Part shown: in pieces, positions 1-9,743 of the stretch
Layout of the letters: each line of letters opens with the position of its first letter
Position numbering within the stretch: the stretch's first letter is position 1
DNA from: Hyphochytrium catenoides
Lineage: Eukaryota > Sar > Hyphochytriomycetes > Hyphochytriales > Hyphochytriaceae
Length of the DNA stretch: 35,767 nt
NCBI GenBank assembly: GCA_900088475.1
Contig: FLMG01003203.1
Coordinates: 5,888-41,654, forward strand
Reading direction: 5' to 3'
Made by a program: the position numbers and the translations under genes
The notes under the pieces: generated by a model
Told to the model about the DNA's origin: nothing
Databases searched by the model: none
The model's input: only the letters and a program-made list of their open reading frames with translations

Positions 1-396
1 AGAGAGAGAGAGAGAAGAGGAAGGGGAACAGAGCGAGAGAAAAGAGAGACGGAGAGGAGTTGCGAGGAAGAAGAGAGGAGGGGGAACGGATGAGAGAGAG
101 AAGACGAGATGGGGAACTGAGAAAGAAATCGCGAGGGAGACAGAGAGAGAAGGAGAGAGACAAGATGGGCATCAAACAGAGCGGCGAAGAAGCTATGCCT
201 TTCCCTTATTCTCTCTAGAAGACAGAGCGGAGATGGATCTAGAGGCCTTAGTGTTAGAAGAAAAGGGAAGGGTGCAAGACGAACATGAGCTCTGGAAAAG
301 GTTAAGAAAGTGGCTTTGAAAACCTTTCTTCGGTGGCAGACAAATGGATACAGAGGAGATAAAGAAGAGACCGGGGGGGAAAGGAGAAGAGAGAGA

Positions 397-452
<56 letters not shown>

Positions 453-496
453 CATAGAGAGAGAGAAGAGAGAGACAGAAGAGAGAGAGAGAGAAG

Positions 497-541
<45 letters not shown>

Positions 542-562
542 AGAGAGAGAAAGAGATCCAAC
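1..562. repeat. GA-rich low-complexity region (probable intron of the minus-strand polymerase gene)
   Basis: The plus strand is dominated by GA/GAA dinucleotide runs, longest at about 398-540. Read on the minus strand this is a CT tract, like the introns of the other minus-strand genes here, so most of it is probably intron of the adjoining polymerase gene. Around 180-345 there is less repetitive sequence, but no palm exon with an S-I-D-E-like motif could be recognised. A minus-strand open frame at 193-561 is mostly Ser-Leu repeats from the CT tract and is not supported as protein. Confidence 0.6.
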
Positions 563-2114
563 CTCCACGTGAAAGCCTAGATTCTGGGAGAGGAAGCGGT
601 GTATGGCTGTAGAGCACTCTCGATACTTGCGCAGATCCTGTGAGAAAGACACTGTCAGTAGACTTCTCTTTATGTCTCTCTTTGTATATCTGGCGGCATG
701 GGGAAGACACAGAGAGAAAGAGACTGACGTAGAGAAGAAGAAATAGGGAGAGAAGAGAGAAGGAAATAGGGAGAAAGAACGATAAAAGAACTAAAGGGAA
801 ACAGGGAGGAAAAGAGAGAGAGAAGTTGGTACGAAGAAACAAGAAAGAAAGAAACAGAAAGAGGAGAGAAAGCAGAGAGAGAGAGAGAGAAGCAACGAGG
901 CCAGGACAGACCCAGGTAAGAGCAAGCAAGACAGAGTCAAGAGTCCGACGCCTTACCGAGCCATCTCGTACGACGAGGTCTGGACAGACTGCCAGAGCTT
1001 CTTCGATGGAGGTGAGTTTCTTGAGCCCTCTCTCTCGCGCCGGATAGTTGCAGGTCGCCAACAAATTCTTCTGTTCTCCCCCGCCGAATAGCGCATGTTA
1101 GAAGGCACCATGAGAGCCCTCTCTCTCGCTCTCTCTCGCTCTCTCTCGCTCTCTCTCTCGCTCTTTTCTCCTTTTTCTCTCTCTCTCGGTCCGTCTCTCC
1201 CCATCCCATTCTTTCTGTCCTTCATTCCATTCCTACATTTCTGTTTCTCCATTGGACTTTCGAATCCATTTTCTTGTCTCTCTCTCTCTCTCTGTGTCTG
1301 TCTCTTCCAGCAACTCTTTCCTGGTGCCTTGTGCTGTCAACCTCTCTCTCTCACTCTCTCTCTCCTCGGCTCCTATCTCGCAACTCTTTCCCTCTTTCTT
1401 CCTCGCTCTGTCTCTCTCTCTCTCTCTCTTTTTTGGTGGCTTAGACATCCGCAGTGTACCTGCAGGATACCGAGAGGCTTGTCTCGCAGGGAAGGATCTT
1501 CGACCATCTCCACTTGCGCTAGAAAGAGACAGAACTCAGCCATCAGACCAGGAAATGTAGAAAAGCAAAGAGCAAGAGACAGATAACTAGCGACACTTTT
1601 CAGGAGAAGGTTCTCAAACAAAGAGAGAGAAAAACAGAAAGGGAGATAGACAGGCAGAGCGCAAAAATGAGAGAGACAGAGAAAGAGAGAGAAAGAGACA
1701 AAGAGAGAGGCAGAGAAAGAGAGAGACAAAGACAAAGGGAGGAGAGAGAGAGAGAAAAAGAGAGAGAGAGAGAGATGCAGGCCACAGCCACAGCTAAAGG
1801 CACTGCAGGAGAGGCAGAATGAGATGTAAGGGCATAGATAGGGAGACAATCTACGTTGAAAGAGAGCGTAGTTTCTCTCATTGCATAGGCGACTTTAAGC
1901 CACACGGACCATAGAAGCAGTCAATATCAAAGTGGATAATAACCCGCGTGGGAGATCTTCCTCCTGCCAGAGATCTCTGCGCTTCTTCTCGTTGAGCCTT
2001 TGTCGGGCTGCCTCGATAGGGACGGCAGCGGCTGTTATTTCCTAGTCTTTCCACCTCTTCTATGTCCTCCTCCTCTTCTTCTTCTTCTTCCTCTGCGGAG
2101 TATACGAGCTCCAT
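563..2114 (-). CDS. Y-family translesion DNA polymerase, Pol iota-like, N-terminal part (partial)
   Basis: Four exons on the minus strand join in phase: 1910-2114, 1460-1518, 957-1070 and 563-637, giving about 151 residues. After an acidic N-terminus (nine Glu in a row near residue 8) comes the first catalytic motif, VIIHFDIDCFYAQVEM, whose Asp residues bind metal in the palm. It is followed by DKPLGILQKNLLATCNYPAR and then a fingers-type segment ending in DLRKYRE. The order and wording fit Y-family polymerases, and DKPLG plus CNYPARERGLKKL fit Pol iota best. The family inserts nucleotides opposite damaged bases during lesion bypass. The start ATG has an in-frame TAG six bases upstream. The second palm motif (S-I-D-E-like) and the rest of the protein are missing, so the gene either continues past the left edge or is truncated. 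Donor sites are loose (GTCCGT, GTACAC, GTAAGG, GTTGGA). Pol eta is the main alternative. Confidence 0.85.
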
Positions 2115-3332
2115 AATCCGCTACTTCCAAGCCGCAGTCCTCCAACAACAAGCGTTTCGGTTTGTCATCCGCCTTGTTCAAGAATCTGTCTATCACGTCA
2201 ACTTCCCTGTCTCTCTCTCGACCTCTCCCAGTCTTAAAGGGGGGACAAAAAACTCAGTCGCTTCATAAATACCCCGTAAGGGCTCTGCATACACTTCCCT
2301 AAGAAGGCCTTCCTCTTCCCTTTCAATCTTCATCGAAAACACCTTCTGTACCTTAGCCCGGAGCTTCAGAATGACATAGAAGCTCCACAGAGTCCGCTGA
2401 TCTGCAAAAATCTTCAGAAATTAGCGCCAAAGCGTCAGAAACTTCGTGTTTGGTGCTTCGCGCCACAATAATTGACGTTAGCGGTAGTCTATGTGCTCGT
2501 TAACGGCTCTTGTGCGTCAATGTCGTTTCGGATGTGGAGAGCATTGCAGAAAGAGAAAAAGAGAGAGAGACACAGACAGAGAGAGAGAGACAGAGAGAGA
2601 CAGAGAGTGAGAGAGACAGAGACACAGAGAGACAGAGACACAGAGAGACAGAGAGACAGAGAGACAGAGAGACAAAGAGACAGAAAAAGAAAAAGGGAGA
2701 GAGAGACAGAAAGAGAGAAAGAGTGAGAGAGAGAGAGTGAGAGAGAGAGAGTGGAGAGAGAGACAGAAAGAGAGAGAGAGTGAGAGAGAGAGTGAGAGAG
2801 AGAGAGTGGGAGAGAGACAGAGAGAGAGGGGCAGAGGATTGATGAGCAGAAGAAGGGCAAAGTGGTGTCCGTCCCAGAGAAATGAGAGACGGACAAACAA
2901 GAAGGTCTCCCATGTGAGTCGAAGGACAGACAAGGAGGAAGAGAAATCTGTCCTTTCGAAGGGAAAGGAAGGAGACACAGTGCCGATCAAGGGCAGAGAG
3001 AGAGAGAAGAGAGAAGAAGAACAACCCACCCAGAGAGGGAAAGAAGTGCCTCCCCGGCTTGCAAGATGCAGAAACGGAGAGAGAAGGAGAGAGAGAGAGA
3101 GAGACATCGGAGAGGGAGAGAGACAGAGAGAAAGCAGGTGATATGATGGAGGAAGAAACTATTCAGGTCTAGCCATGGTCTAGTGAAGAAGGCGAGGAAG
3201 GGAAAGAGCTGTGCTCGATCTTTCTAGTTTCTTTCTCTTTTGTCTCTCTCTCTCCTTGGTTCTCTCCCTCTCCTCCACTCTCATTCTTCTCCCTTTTTCC
3301 TCTTTCTCTCTCATTGGCGAGCACAGAGAGAC
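2115..3332. other. Divergent intergenic region with GA microsatellites and a hairpin
   Basis: This stretch lies between two head-to-head genes and probably holds both promoters and 5' leaders. Positions about 2548-2835 are GA/CAGA repeats. A plus-strand open frame at 2737-3141 has a mixed charged composition like the kinase N-terminus, so part may be leader or an upstream exon, but nothing in it is recognisable. Just before the kinase ATG, 3225-3325 is a CT tract ending in AG, which would suit a 3' splice site of an intron in the 5' leader. I see no convincing TATA box. Confidence 0.5.
2360..2386. repeat. Perfect 8-bp inverted repeat (GGAGCTTC ... GAAGCTCC)
   Basis: The arms are 2360-2367 and 2379-2386, separated by an 11-base loop. 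It lies in the divergent intergenic region, roughly 250 bases upstream of the polymerase ATG. It could be a hairpin or a dimeric protein binding site, or chance. Confidence 0.4.
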
Positions 3333-6300
3333 ATGGGAAAGGCACTTTCAAAGGGCAAGGTCTTCAAGGAACCAACCTCCACTCCTTCTCTCCCTTCTCT
3401 TTCTCCTCGTGCACGCTCTCTCCCTGTTGAAGGCACAGGACGAAAGGAAGAGAGAGAAGAGAAAACATCGACTCTTGTCCCTCTTTCCTCTCTCTCTCCT
3501 TCCGAAGGAAAGGTTCTCAGTGTCAGGGCCCCTGCGAGCCTCTCCTTCTCTCCTCCTGCCGCGCTCTCCCTCTCTCAAAGAGGAGACGTGGAAATAAACG
3601 GAGAGAAAGAGAGAGAGAAAGAAAAAGAGACAGAAGAGAAGAGAGAGGAAGAGAGAGAGAAACAGCGATTCCATGGCCTAGGGAGACGGAAAGACTGGAT
3701 TACCAGCAGCAGCCCCATCGATGACATTGTGGACGGCGTAATAGACTCCAGCCGGAGAGAGAGAGACGATGAAGAAGAGAGAGACGACGACGAGGTAGAA
3801 GTCGTGGAAGACTGGTGCTTGGAAGGAGAAGAAGGGAAAGAGAGAGAGAAAGAAGAGAAAGATGGAGATACGGATACAAAAGGGAGAAGAAAAGCGTCGC
3901 TTCATGGCCTTAAAAGAGAGAGAGAGAAGAACAAAGAGGAGACAAAGACCTTGCCCAAAGCGAAGAAAAAGAAGAAGAAGAGAGAGAAGAGAGGCGTGCA
4001 TGACTGGAGGGGAGAGGAAGAGAACGAGAGAGAGAAAAAGGTCCTCCCAGGCTACGATTCTTCTTCTTCTCTCTCTTCTTCTACTCCTGAAGACGATGGA
4101 AGCACGACGAAAGACAGTTCCTCTGCCTCTCACGAAGAGGAAGAGGGCGAGTTGTATGACTGGTGCACCTCTACTCAGGAAGAAGTGGTGGAGAAGATAG
4201 AGAAAGAGAGAGAGAAAAAGGGAAAAGGAACGGCTGAAGATGAGGGAAGAGATCAACACGAAAGAGAAGAAGAAGACAGAGAGAGAGATGGCGTTGACAA
4301 TTTGAAGGAAAAGGGCTCCAAAGAAGTGAGAGGGAAAGTCCAAGAGGAAGAGAGAGAGAGAGGACAGATGGGCCCTGATTCTTCTTCTTCCTCTTCTTCC
4401 CCTTCTCGAACTCTGGCGAAACCCTCAGTCACGCCCTCCTCTGCTGTCTTCTCTCCTCTCTCTCCCCATCGTCGGCCCGTAGCCCTAACCCTTGGGACAG
4501 GAGGAGGAGGTGCAGGGGGAGAGAGAGTGCCTTTTCCTGGTCCTCTCCTGCCTCCGTCTCCCCTTGCCAAAGGTCAAACATCAGGTCCTCCCGCTGTTTC
4601 TCTCTCTCATCCTCTCTCCTCCCAGACACCTCTTATTATAGGAATGCCCATGGGAAAGCCTCCTCCTGCGAGCGGTAAGCCACCTGGACGGGGAGGAGAG
4701 AGAGGAGCAGGGGCAGGGGGAGGACTGCTCTTTCCTCCTGTCTCTTATACAAAGAACGGCGCTATCGCTGCTATTTCTTCCTCTTCTTCTCTCTCTCCCT
4801 CTCCTACAAAGGGGGACCAACCTCGGCCCTTCCCTCCTCCAATGCTACAGCTTCCCCATAGTCCCAAGCACGCGGGGAGAGGAGCAGACTTCTCTCTCTC
4901 TCTTTCTCTGGGGAATAATGCGGAGGGAGAGAGAAGAGAACAAACGAAAGGGTTCACCTCCTTTCCTCCTTCTTCTTCCTCTCCCACCGGCGCATCTTCT
5001 CCTCTCCCGCCAGGAGGAGCGGGACGTAGGGCAGGGCCGGGTAGTCCTCTCAATAAGCCTCCTCCTCAACCAGGAGAGATGCCTCTCTCTTCCTCTCTCT
5101 CTCCTTCCCCTCTCTTTCTCTTGCCAATGTCGGCCGGTCCTCCTCCCTATGGCACTTCTCTCCGAGGTTCTCCCACTGGAGCGGGAGGAGGAGGCGGAGG
5201 GAGACTCATGGTCCGGCCTCCCGCTCCCTCTCCTCCTCCGTCTCTCCATATTCTTCAAGCTTCTCTCCCGTCTGACCCGTCTCCCTCTCCTCTCCCCTCC
5301 TTTCCAGAAGGCTCTCTCTCTCTCTCATATGAGAATCATCTCTCTCTCTCTCCCGCACCGCCTTCCTTAGGGGGAGAGCACAACCCTGTCCTCGGTGAGG
5401 CAAAGTCTCCCCCTTTCCCTCTCTCTTCTCTCTCTCTCTCTTCTTCTTCTTCTCCTTCTTCTTCCTCTCACATTCGAGACACCAAAGTCGTGAAGAAGAA
5501 GAAGGTGGAGCTGCCTAAGGGCCATCTGCCACATCCTAAACCCAAGTTTGGCGATTGGCTCTCCTCCCGCGTGATGATAAACAACTACATCGTCCTCGAG
5601 TCACTGGGAAAAGGGAGTTTTGCAGAAGTGCGGCTGTGCAAAGAGAAGACCTCTGACAAGCTCTTTGCCTTGAAAATCATTGACAGACAGAATATGAAGA
5701 GCTCTCAGCTGGGGAAGAAACAGCCCAAGTTTGAGGACATCAAGAGAGAGATTGAGATCATGAAGCAGCTGAACCATAAGAATGTCCTGCGGCTGTACGA
5801 AGTGATGGACGATCCTAAGGTTAACAAGCTCTATCTCGTGATTGAGTACATGGCTCATGGAGACCTTCTGAGCATGATCAAGGGCTCAGCTGAAGAAGAG
5901 AGAGAAGGAGAGGGAGAGAGAGGAGCAGGAGGGAAGAAAGAGAAAGAGAGAGAAGGAAAGAATAAGATGCATCCTCTTTCCGATGAGGAGATTTGGTCCT
6001 TACTCTTGCAGGTCCTCGACGGTCTCAGGTACCTTCACGATAAGAAGATCGTCCACGGAGACATAAAGCCTCAGAATCTCTTGGTCGGAGAGGGAGGAGT
6101 GGTCAAGATTGCGGACTTTGGCATCTCTCAGACTCTCTTCGCCAGTAAGCAGAAGCTGACTGATGTCGCGGGCACGCCTGCCTTTATGTCTCCAGAGATG
6201 TGCTCAGGGGAAGAATGTCAGTAGGCTCAGTATCCCTTTGCTTTTTCTTTGTTTTCTGGTTTCCTTGACTTCAACCTCTTTCTCGCGCTCTCTCTTCTCT

Positions 6301-8924
6301 TCTTTCTCTCTCGCGCTCGATTCAGCTCACGATCTGCTCTCTCTCTCTCTCCTCGTTCAAACCTCAGCCCTCTCCGGGGCCGCTTAATTAGTTCTGCCAC
6401 TCTCCTGTCCGGTCTAGGGCCTTAGACCTTTCTCCTCGCCTCGTTTGCGTTTCATCTCTCTCTCTCTGCTCCCTCCGTCCGCTGCCTTCCTCTTATGCTG
6501 AATGCCTCTGTGTTTTCCGGTTGACCCCCTCTCCCACTGCCTGTCCTTCTTCCCATCCAGACTCAGGCCAGCTCGCGGACATCTATGCCTTGGGTGCTAC
6601 AGTCTACATGTTAAGGTATCATCTCTCTTTCTCTCTCTCGTCTCTCTCTTTCTCTCTTCTCTGTCTCTTTCTCTCCTCTGTCTCTTCCTCTCTCCCCGTC
6701 GTCCGATGCCCCTTAGCGGTTAGTGTTCCCCCTTCAAACATTATGGTCCTCTCTCTGTTCCTCTCGTTTCATTTTTGCGTCACTTACGCTTCGTCCTCTT
6801 CAAGCTGTCACCGGTGAGGTCGACCTCTTTCTCTGTCAAGCTGCCCCCCTCGCTCTCTCTATATATATCAGTGACTAGATATATATCTCACAAGGTCCGG
6901 CAGTCTCACACGGTTAACTGTTCCTCTCTCTCTTATTATCTCCCCTCTCTCTCTCTCCGTGTCTCTCTAATTGTCTCTCTCCCTGTCCGTCATTGTCTGT
7001 ATCTCTTTCTCTCTTCTCCTCTTCTTCAACGCGCAGGTTCGGCAGTCCTCCGTTCATAGCAAACTCGATCCTGCAGCTGTACTATAAGATCCAGAATGAG
7101 CCTCTCTCCTTCCCTCCAAACACTCGCGTAGATCCTCTTCTCATAGATTTACTTCGAGGAATGATGGAGAAGAACCCCAGCCAACGACTGACATTAGAAG
7201 GAGTGATGGCCCATTCTTGGCTGAAGCAGAGGCCCTCTCCTCTTTTGGACGAGGAGACGAGCGAGAGAGAGGAAGAAGAAGAAGAGAAGAAAGAGTCCAA
7301 GAATGAGAGTCAAGAAAGGGAGAGAATGGAGGATACGGCAGAGAAAGAGAAAGAGTTGACAGCTCAAGAAGCTATGCAGCGCTCGGTCAAGTTCATTTCT
7401 ATGGCCACGCACCGGAGTATCCCCAAAGAAAGAGTGCAAAGTGACGAAGAAGAGTCTGATAGCTGCGGGGAAGGAGAAGAGGAAGTCACTTGCGGAGCAG
7501 GTGGGGAAGGAAGAGAGAGAGATACAGAGAGCCCGGAAAAAGAGAGAGACGTGGAAGGTCATTCAACGGAGAGAGAGAGAGACGCTAATTGCTCCTCTGT
7601 CGTCAAGGTCACGACCCAAGACTCGCCTCGGCTCCAGGAGCTTCTCTCCACTCTTCAAGTGCAACAGTTGGGAGAGCCATCAGCGGAAGAGGGTGCTCAA
7701 GAGGGAGAGAAAGAGGCAGAGGGCGTGAGGCTCCCTTTCTCCTCTCTGCGTGTCTCTTCGCGCGAGTTAGAGAGAAAGCAAATCGGCATTTGTTTCTCTT
7801 CTTTCTCTATTCAAGGACAGAGGGAGAGACAGGAGGATCGCACTGCTATTATCGGGGACATGATGAAGATCGATCTGCAGAACGGGACAGCGCCAGCGGA
7901 GGAGCTGTCTTCTCTCGCCTATTTTGCTGTCTTTGACGGCCACTCTGGAGACTTCTGCTCTTCCTTTCTCTCTTCACACTTCCACGAGTACCTTGTCTCT
8001 TCCTCATCTTTCCCTTCTGATACGGAGAAAGCACTGACCGAGGCATGTCTCGCCATAGATGAGACCATCTGTCAGAGAATGTTAGAGAAGGGGCAAGACT
8101 GTGGCTCTACGGCGACGATTGCCATTCTGGACGGGAGAGAGAGAGAGGAAGAGACTTCACCTACGCTAGGACCAGGAGAAGCAGACACGGTAGAGAAAGA
8201 GAGAAAGAGACGACGTCTCTACGTCTGCAACGTGGGAGACTCGCGCTGCATTCTTTCTCAAAAGGGCCAAGCCCTCGCCCTAACTTCAGACCACCGACCC
8301 ACGAGAGAGGATGAGGCGCAGCGCGTGCTCCAGGAAGGCGGCTGGGTGGCCAATGACAGAGTGAACGGCGTGATGGCCGTCTCTCGCGCCTTTGGGAACC
8401 TTGAGTTCAAAATCTATGGCAATGGCAAAGGGAACTTTGTGACGGCCAAGCCGGAAGTGACTGTCCACGAGTGCACAGCTGAAGACGAGTTCTTTATAAT
8501 TGCCTGTGATGGACTCTGGGACGTTCTCTCTCCTGAAGAGGCGGTGAAGTTTGTGAGAGGAAGAGCGAGGCGGCACGGGAGAGTGGAGCAGGTCGCGAAA
8601 GAGCTGGTAGAAGAGGCGCTGAGGAGGTTCAGTGCCGATAATGTTAGCGCTGTCATAGTCTTTCTTGATGGAGAGAGACTAGGAGATGAAGGAGGAAATG
8701 TCTCCTCTTTCTCGTCTTCTTCAACTGCTTCTTCTCTTAGAACGGGAGAGAGTCACTCTGCACTGGGGAGCTCTCTTTTGCAAGGAACGTCTCTTCCTCT
8801 TCCCTCGCCAATTATAGAAGGACAAGACGCGGTGGCGCCTTCTCTGCCCGGAGGGTCTGCCCAGCCTGCCTCCTCTTCCTCTACAGCGGGAGCGATGCAA
8901 CTATTGAGCGATGGGAAAGAGTAA
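3333..8924 (+). CDS. CaMKK/GRIK-type protein kinase fused to a PP2C protein phosphatase
   Basis: Exons 3333-6216, 6561-6615 and 7037-8924 join in phase to encode 1608 residues. Residues 1-745 are acidic/basic low complexity followed by Ser-Pro-Gly-rich sequence, probably disordered. The start MGKALSKGK matches an N-myristoylation context (Gly2, Ser6). The kinase domain, about 751-1040, shows GKGSFAEV, the ALKI lysine (781), the catalytic loop HGDIKPQN (Asp910), DFG (928) and GTPAFMSPE. A charged EREGEGERG-type insert splits the N- and C-lobes. Kinases of this class phosphorylate AMPK/SnRK1-type enzymes; HGD rather than HRD recalls plant GRIK/SnAK. The PP2C domain, about 1230-1520, has QEDR (1246-1249), VFDGHSG (metal Asp1280), SRAFGN, CDGLWDV and DNVS (Asp1514), so both enzymes look catalytically intact. 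The exon 1/2 junction restores EEYSGQLADIYALG and exon 2/3 restores MLRFGSPPF, which supports one continuous kinase domain. The PP2C follows in the same exon as the kinase C-lobe, with no stop between them. Confidence 0.93.
3593..4370 (+). repeat. (GA)n tracts within coding sequence, encoding Arg-Glu/Lys-Glu runs
   Basis: Repeated GAGAGA tracts lie inside the first exon of the kinase-phosphatase gene and read as alternating Arg and Glu. A (GA)n run gives GAG and AGA codons in all three frames, so its own translation is not altered by frame, although unit changes would shift the flanking frame. Similar shorter runs occur within the kinase insert near 5900-5960 and in the linker near 7260-7560. 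Confidence 0.8.
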
Positions 8925-9743
8925 ACGAATTAAGCAAGCGAGAGAGAGCGAAAGAGTAAGCACGAGGGGGGAGATACCTGCTTGGCGATATATCTCTTCT
9001 CTCGTTTGGCCTCCATCTCCTCATTGGCAGACTGATGGCGGTCACTTTTTCAGCTACATCCCTAGTCTTCGCCTCCAAGAAGTGGGGCTTTGTCTCAGGA
9101 GCGGCAGGATATGTACATTAATATAGAACAGGCCGCATACAGAGTGTAGCGATGGAAGGACGAAGAAACGAGAGAGACAGCAAGAGAGAGAGAGAAAGAT
9201 TAAAAGAGAGAGAGATGAGAAAGAGTCTCCCTTTCATTTACTTTTACTTGCCTCGTATGATTTCCTATTTATAGATAATGAAGAGCGAAAAAGCTTACCA
9301 AAGTTTAAACAATCTCTCTCTCTCTCTTGGAATCAAAGATATAGAAGGGGCAGCCAAAGCCTAGCTCTGCTTTTCGTCTCTCTCTCTCTCTCTCTCTCTC
9401 GCAACCCCTCTCTTCTGTCACAAAACCTCCTTTCTGTATGTGTCTCTCTTAAAGCAAGCTCTAGTGGATGATAAAAGGGAGACGGAAAGCGCAGAGAGCA
9501 TTCATTGCAGCTGGTGTTTATTGCTCTTTCGTCTCTGTGAACCCTTAGAAGCTAAATCTCCGCATTCTCTCTCCTTTCTCTCTCCTTTCTCCCTCTTAAC
9601 TCTCTCTCTCTTGCTCTCTCCCCTTCACCTCTCCACTTACGCCTTCACGTCTAAGAAGGGAACACAACGGTAGTGTTTCTTCCTTCACCTCTCTTAACCT
9701 TCTTACCAAGACTCTTCGCTTTCTCTCTTTGTGTCCCACATTC
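8925..9743. other. Tail-to-tail intergenic region (3' ends of kinase-PP2C and epsilon-COP)
   Basis: No gene was found. The stretch contains a GA run near 9175-9220 and CT runs near 9312-9330 and 9378-9402, with A/T-richer sequence around 9230-9310 that could hold 3' processing signals. Two short open frames here are low-complexity and were not called. Confidence 0.5.

Noticed and set aside
193-652. Long Ser-Leu and Arg-Glu open frames on both strands
   Set aside because: They are the automatic translation of (GA)n/(CT)n tracts, which rarely contain stops in any frame.
954-1560. Plus-strand open sequence YRAISYDEVWTDCQSFFDG with apparent splice sites
   Set aside because: The minus strand at the same place encodes the conserved Y-family polymerase exons with matching phases, so the plus reading is antisense chance.
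2489-3141. Several overlapping open frames of 80-196 codons
   Set aside because: Mostly microsatellite translation. The non-repetitive part at 2830-3060 has no recognisable domain and no decided frame.
3678-4343. 221-codon minus-strand frame inside the kinase exon, hydrophobic and Ser-Leu-rich
   Set aside because: It is the complement of the charged coding strand; the plus strand has one continuous frame leading into the kinase domain.
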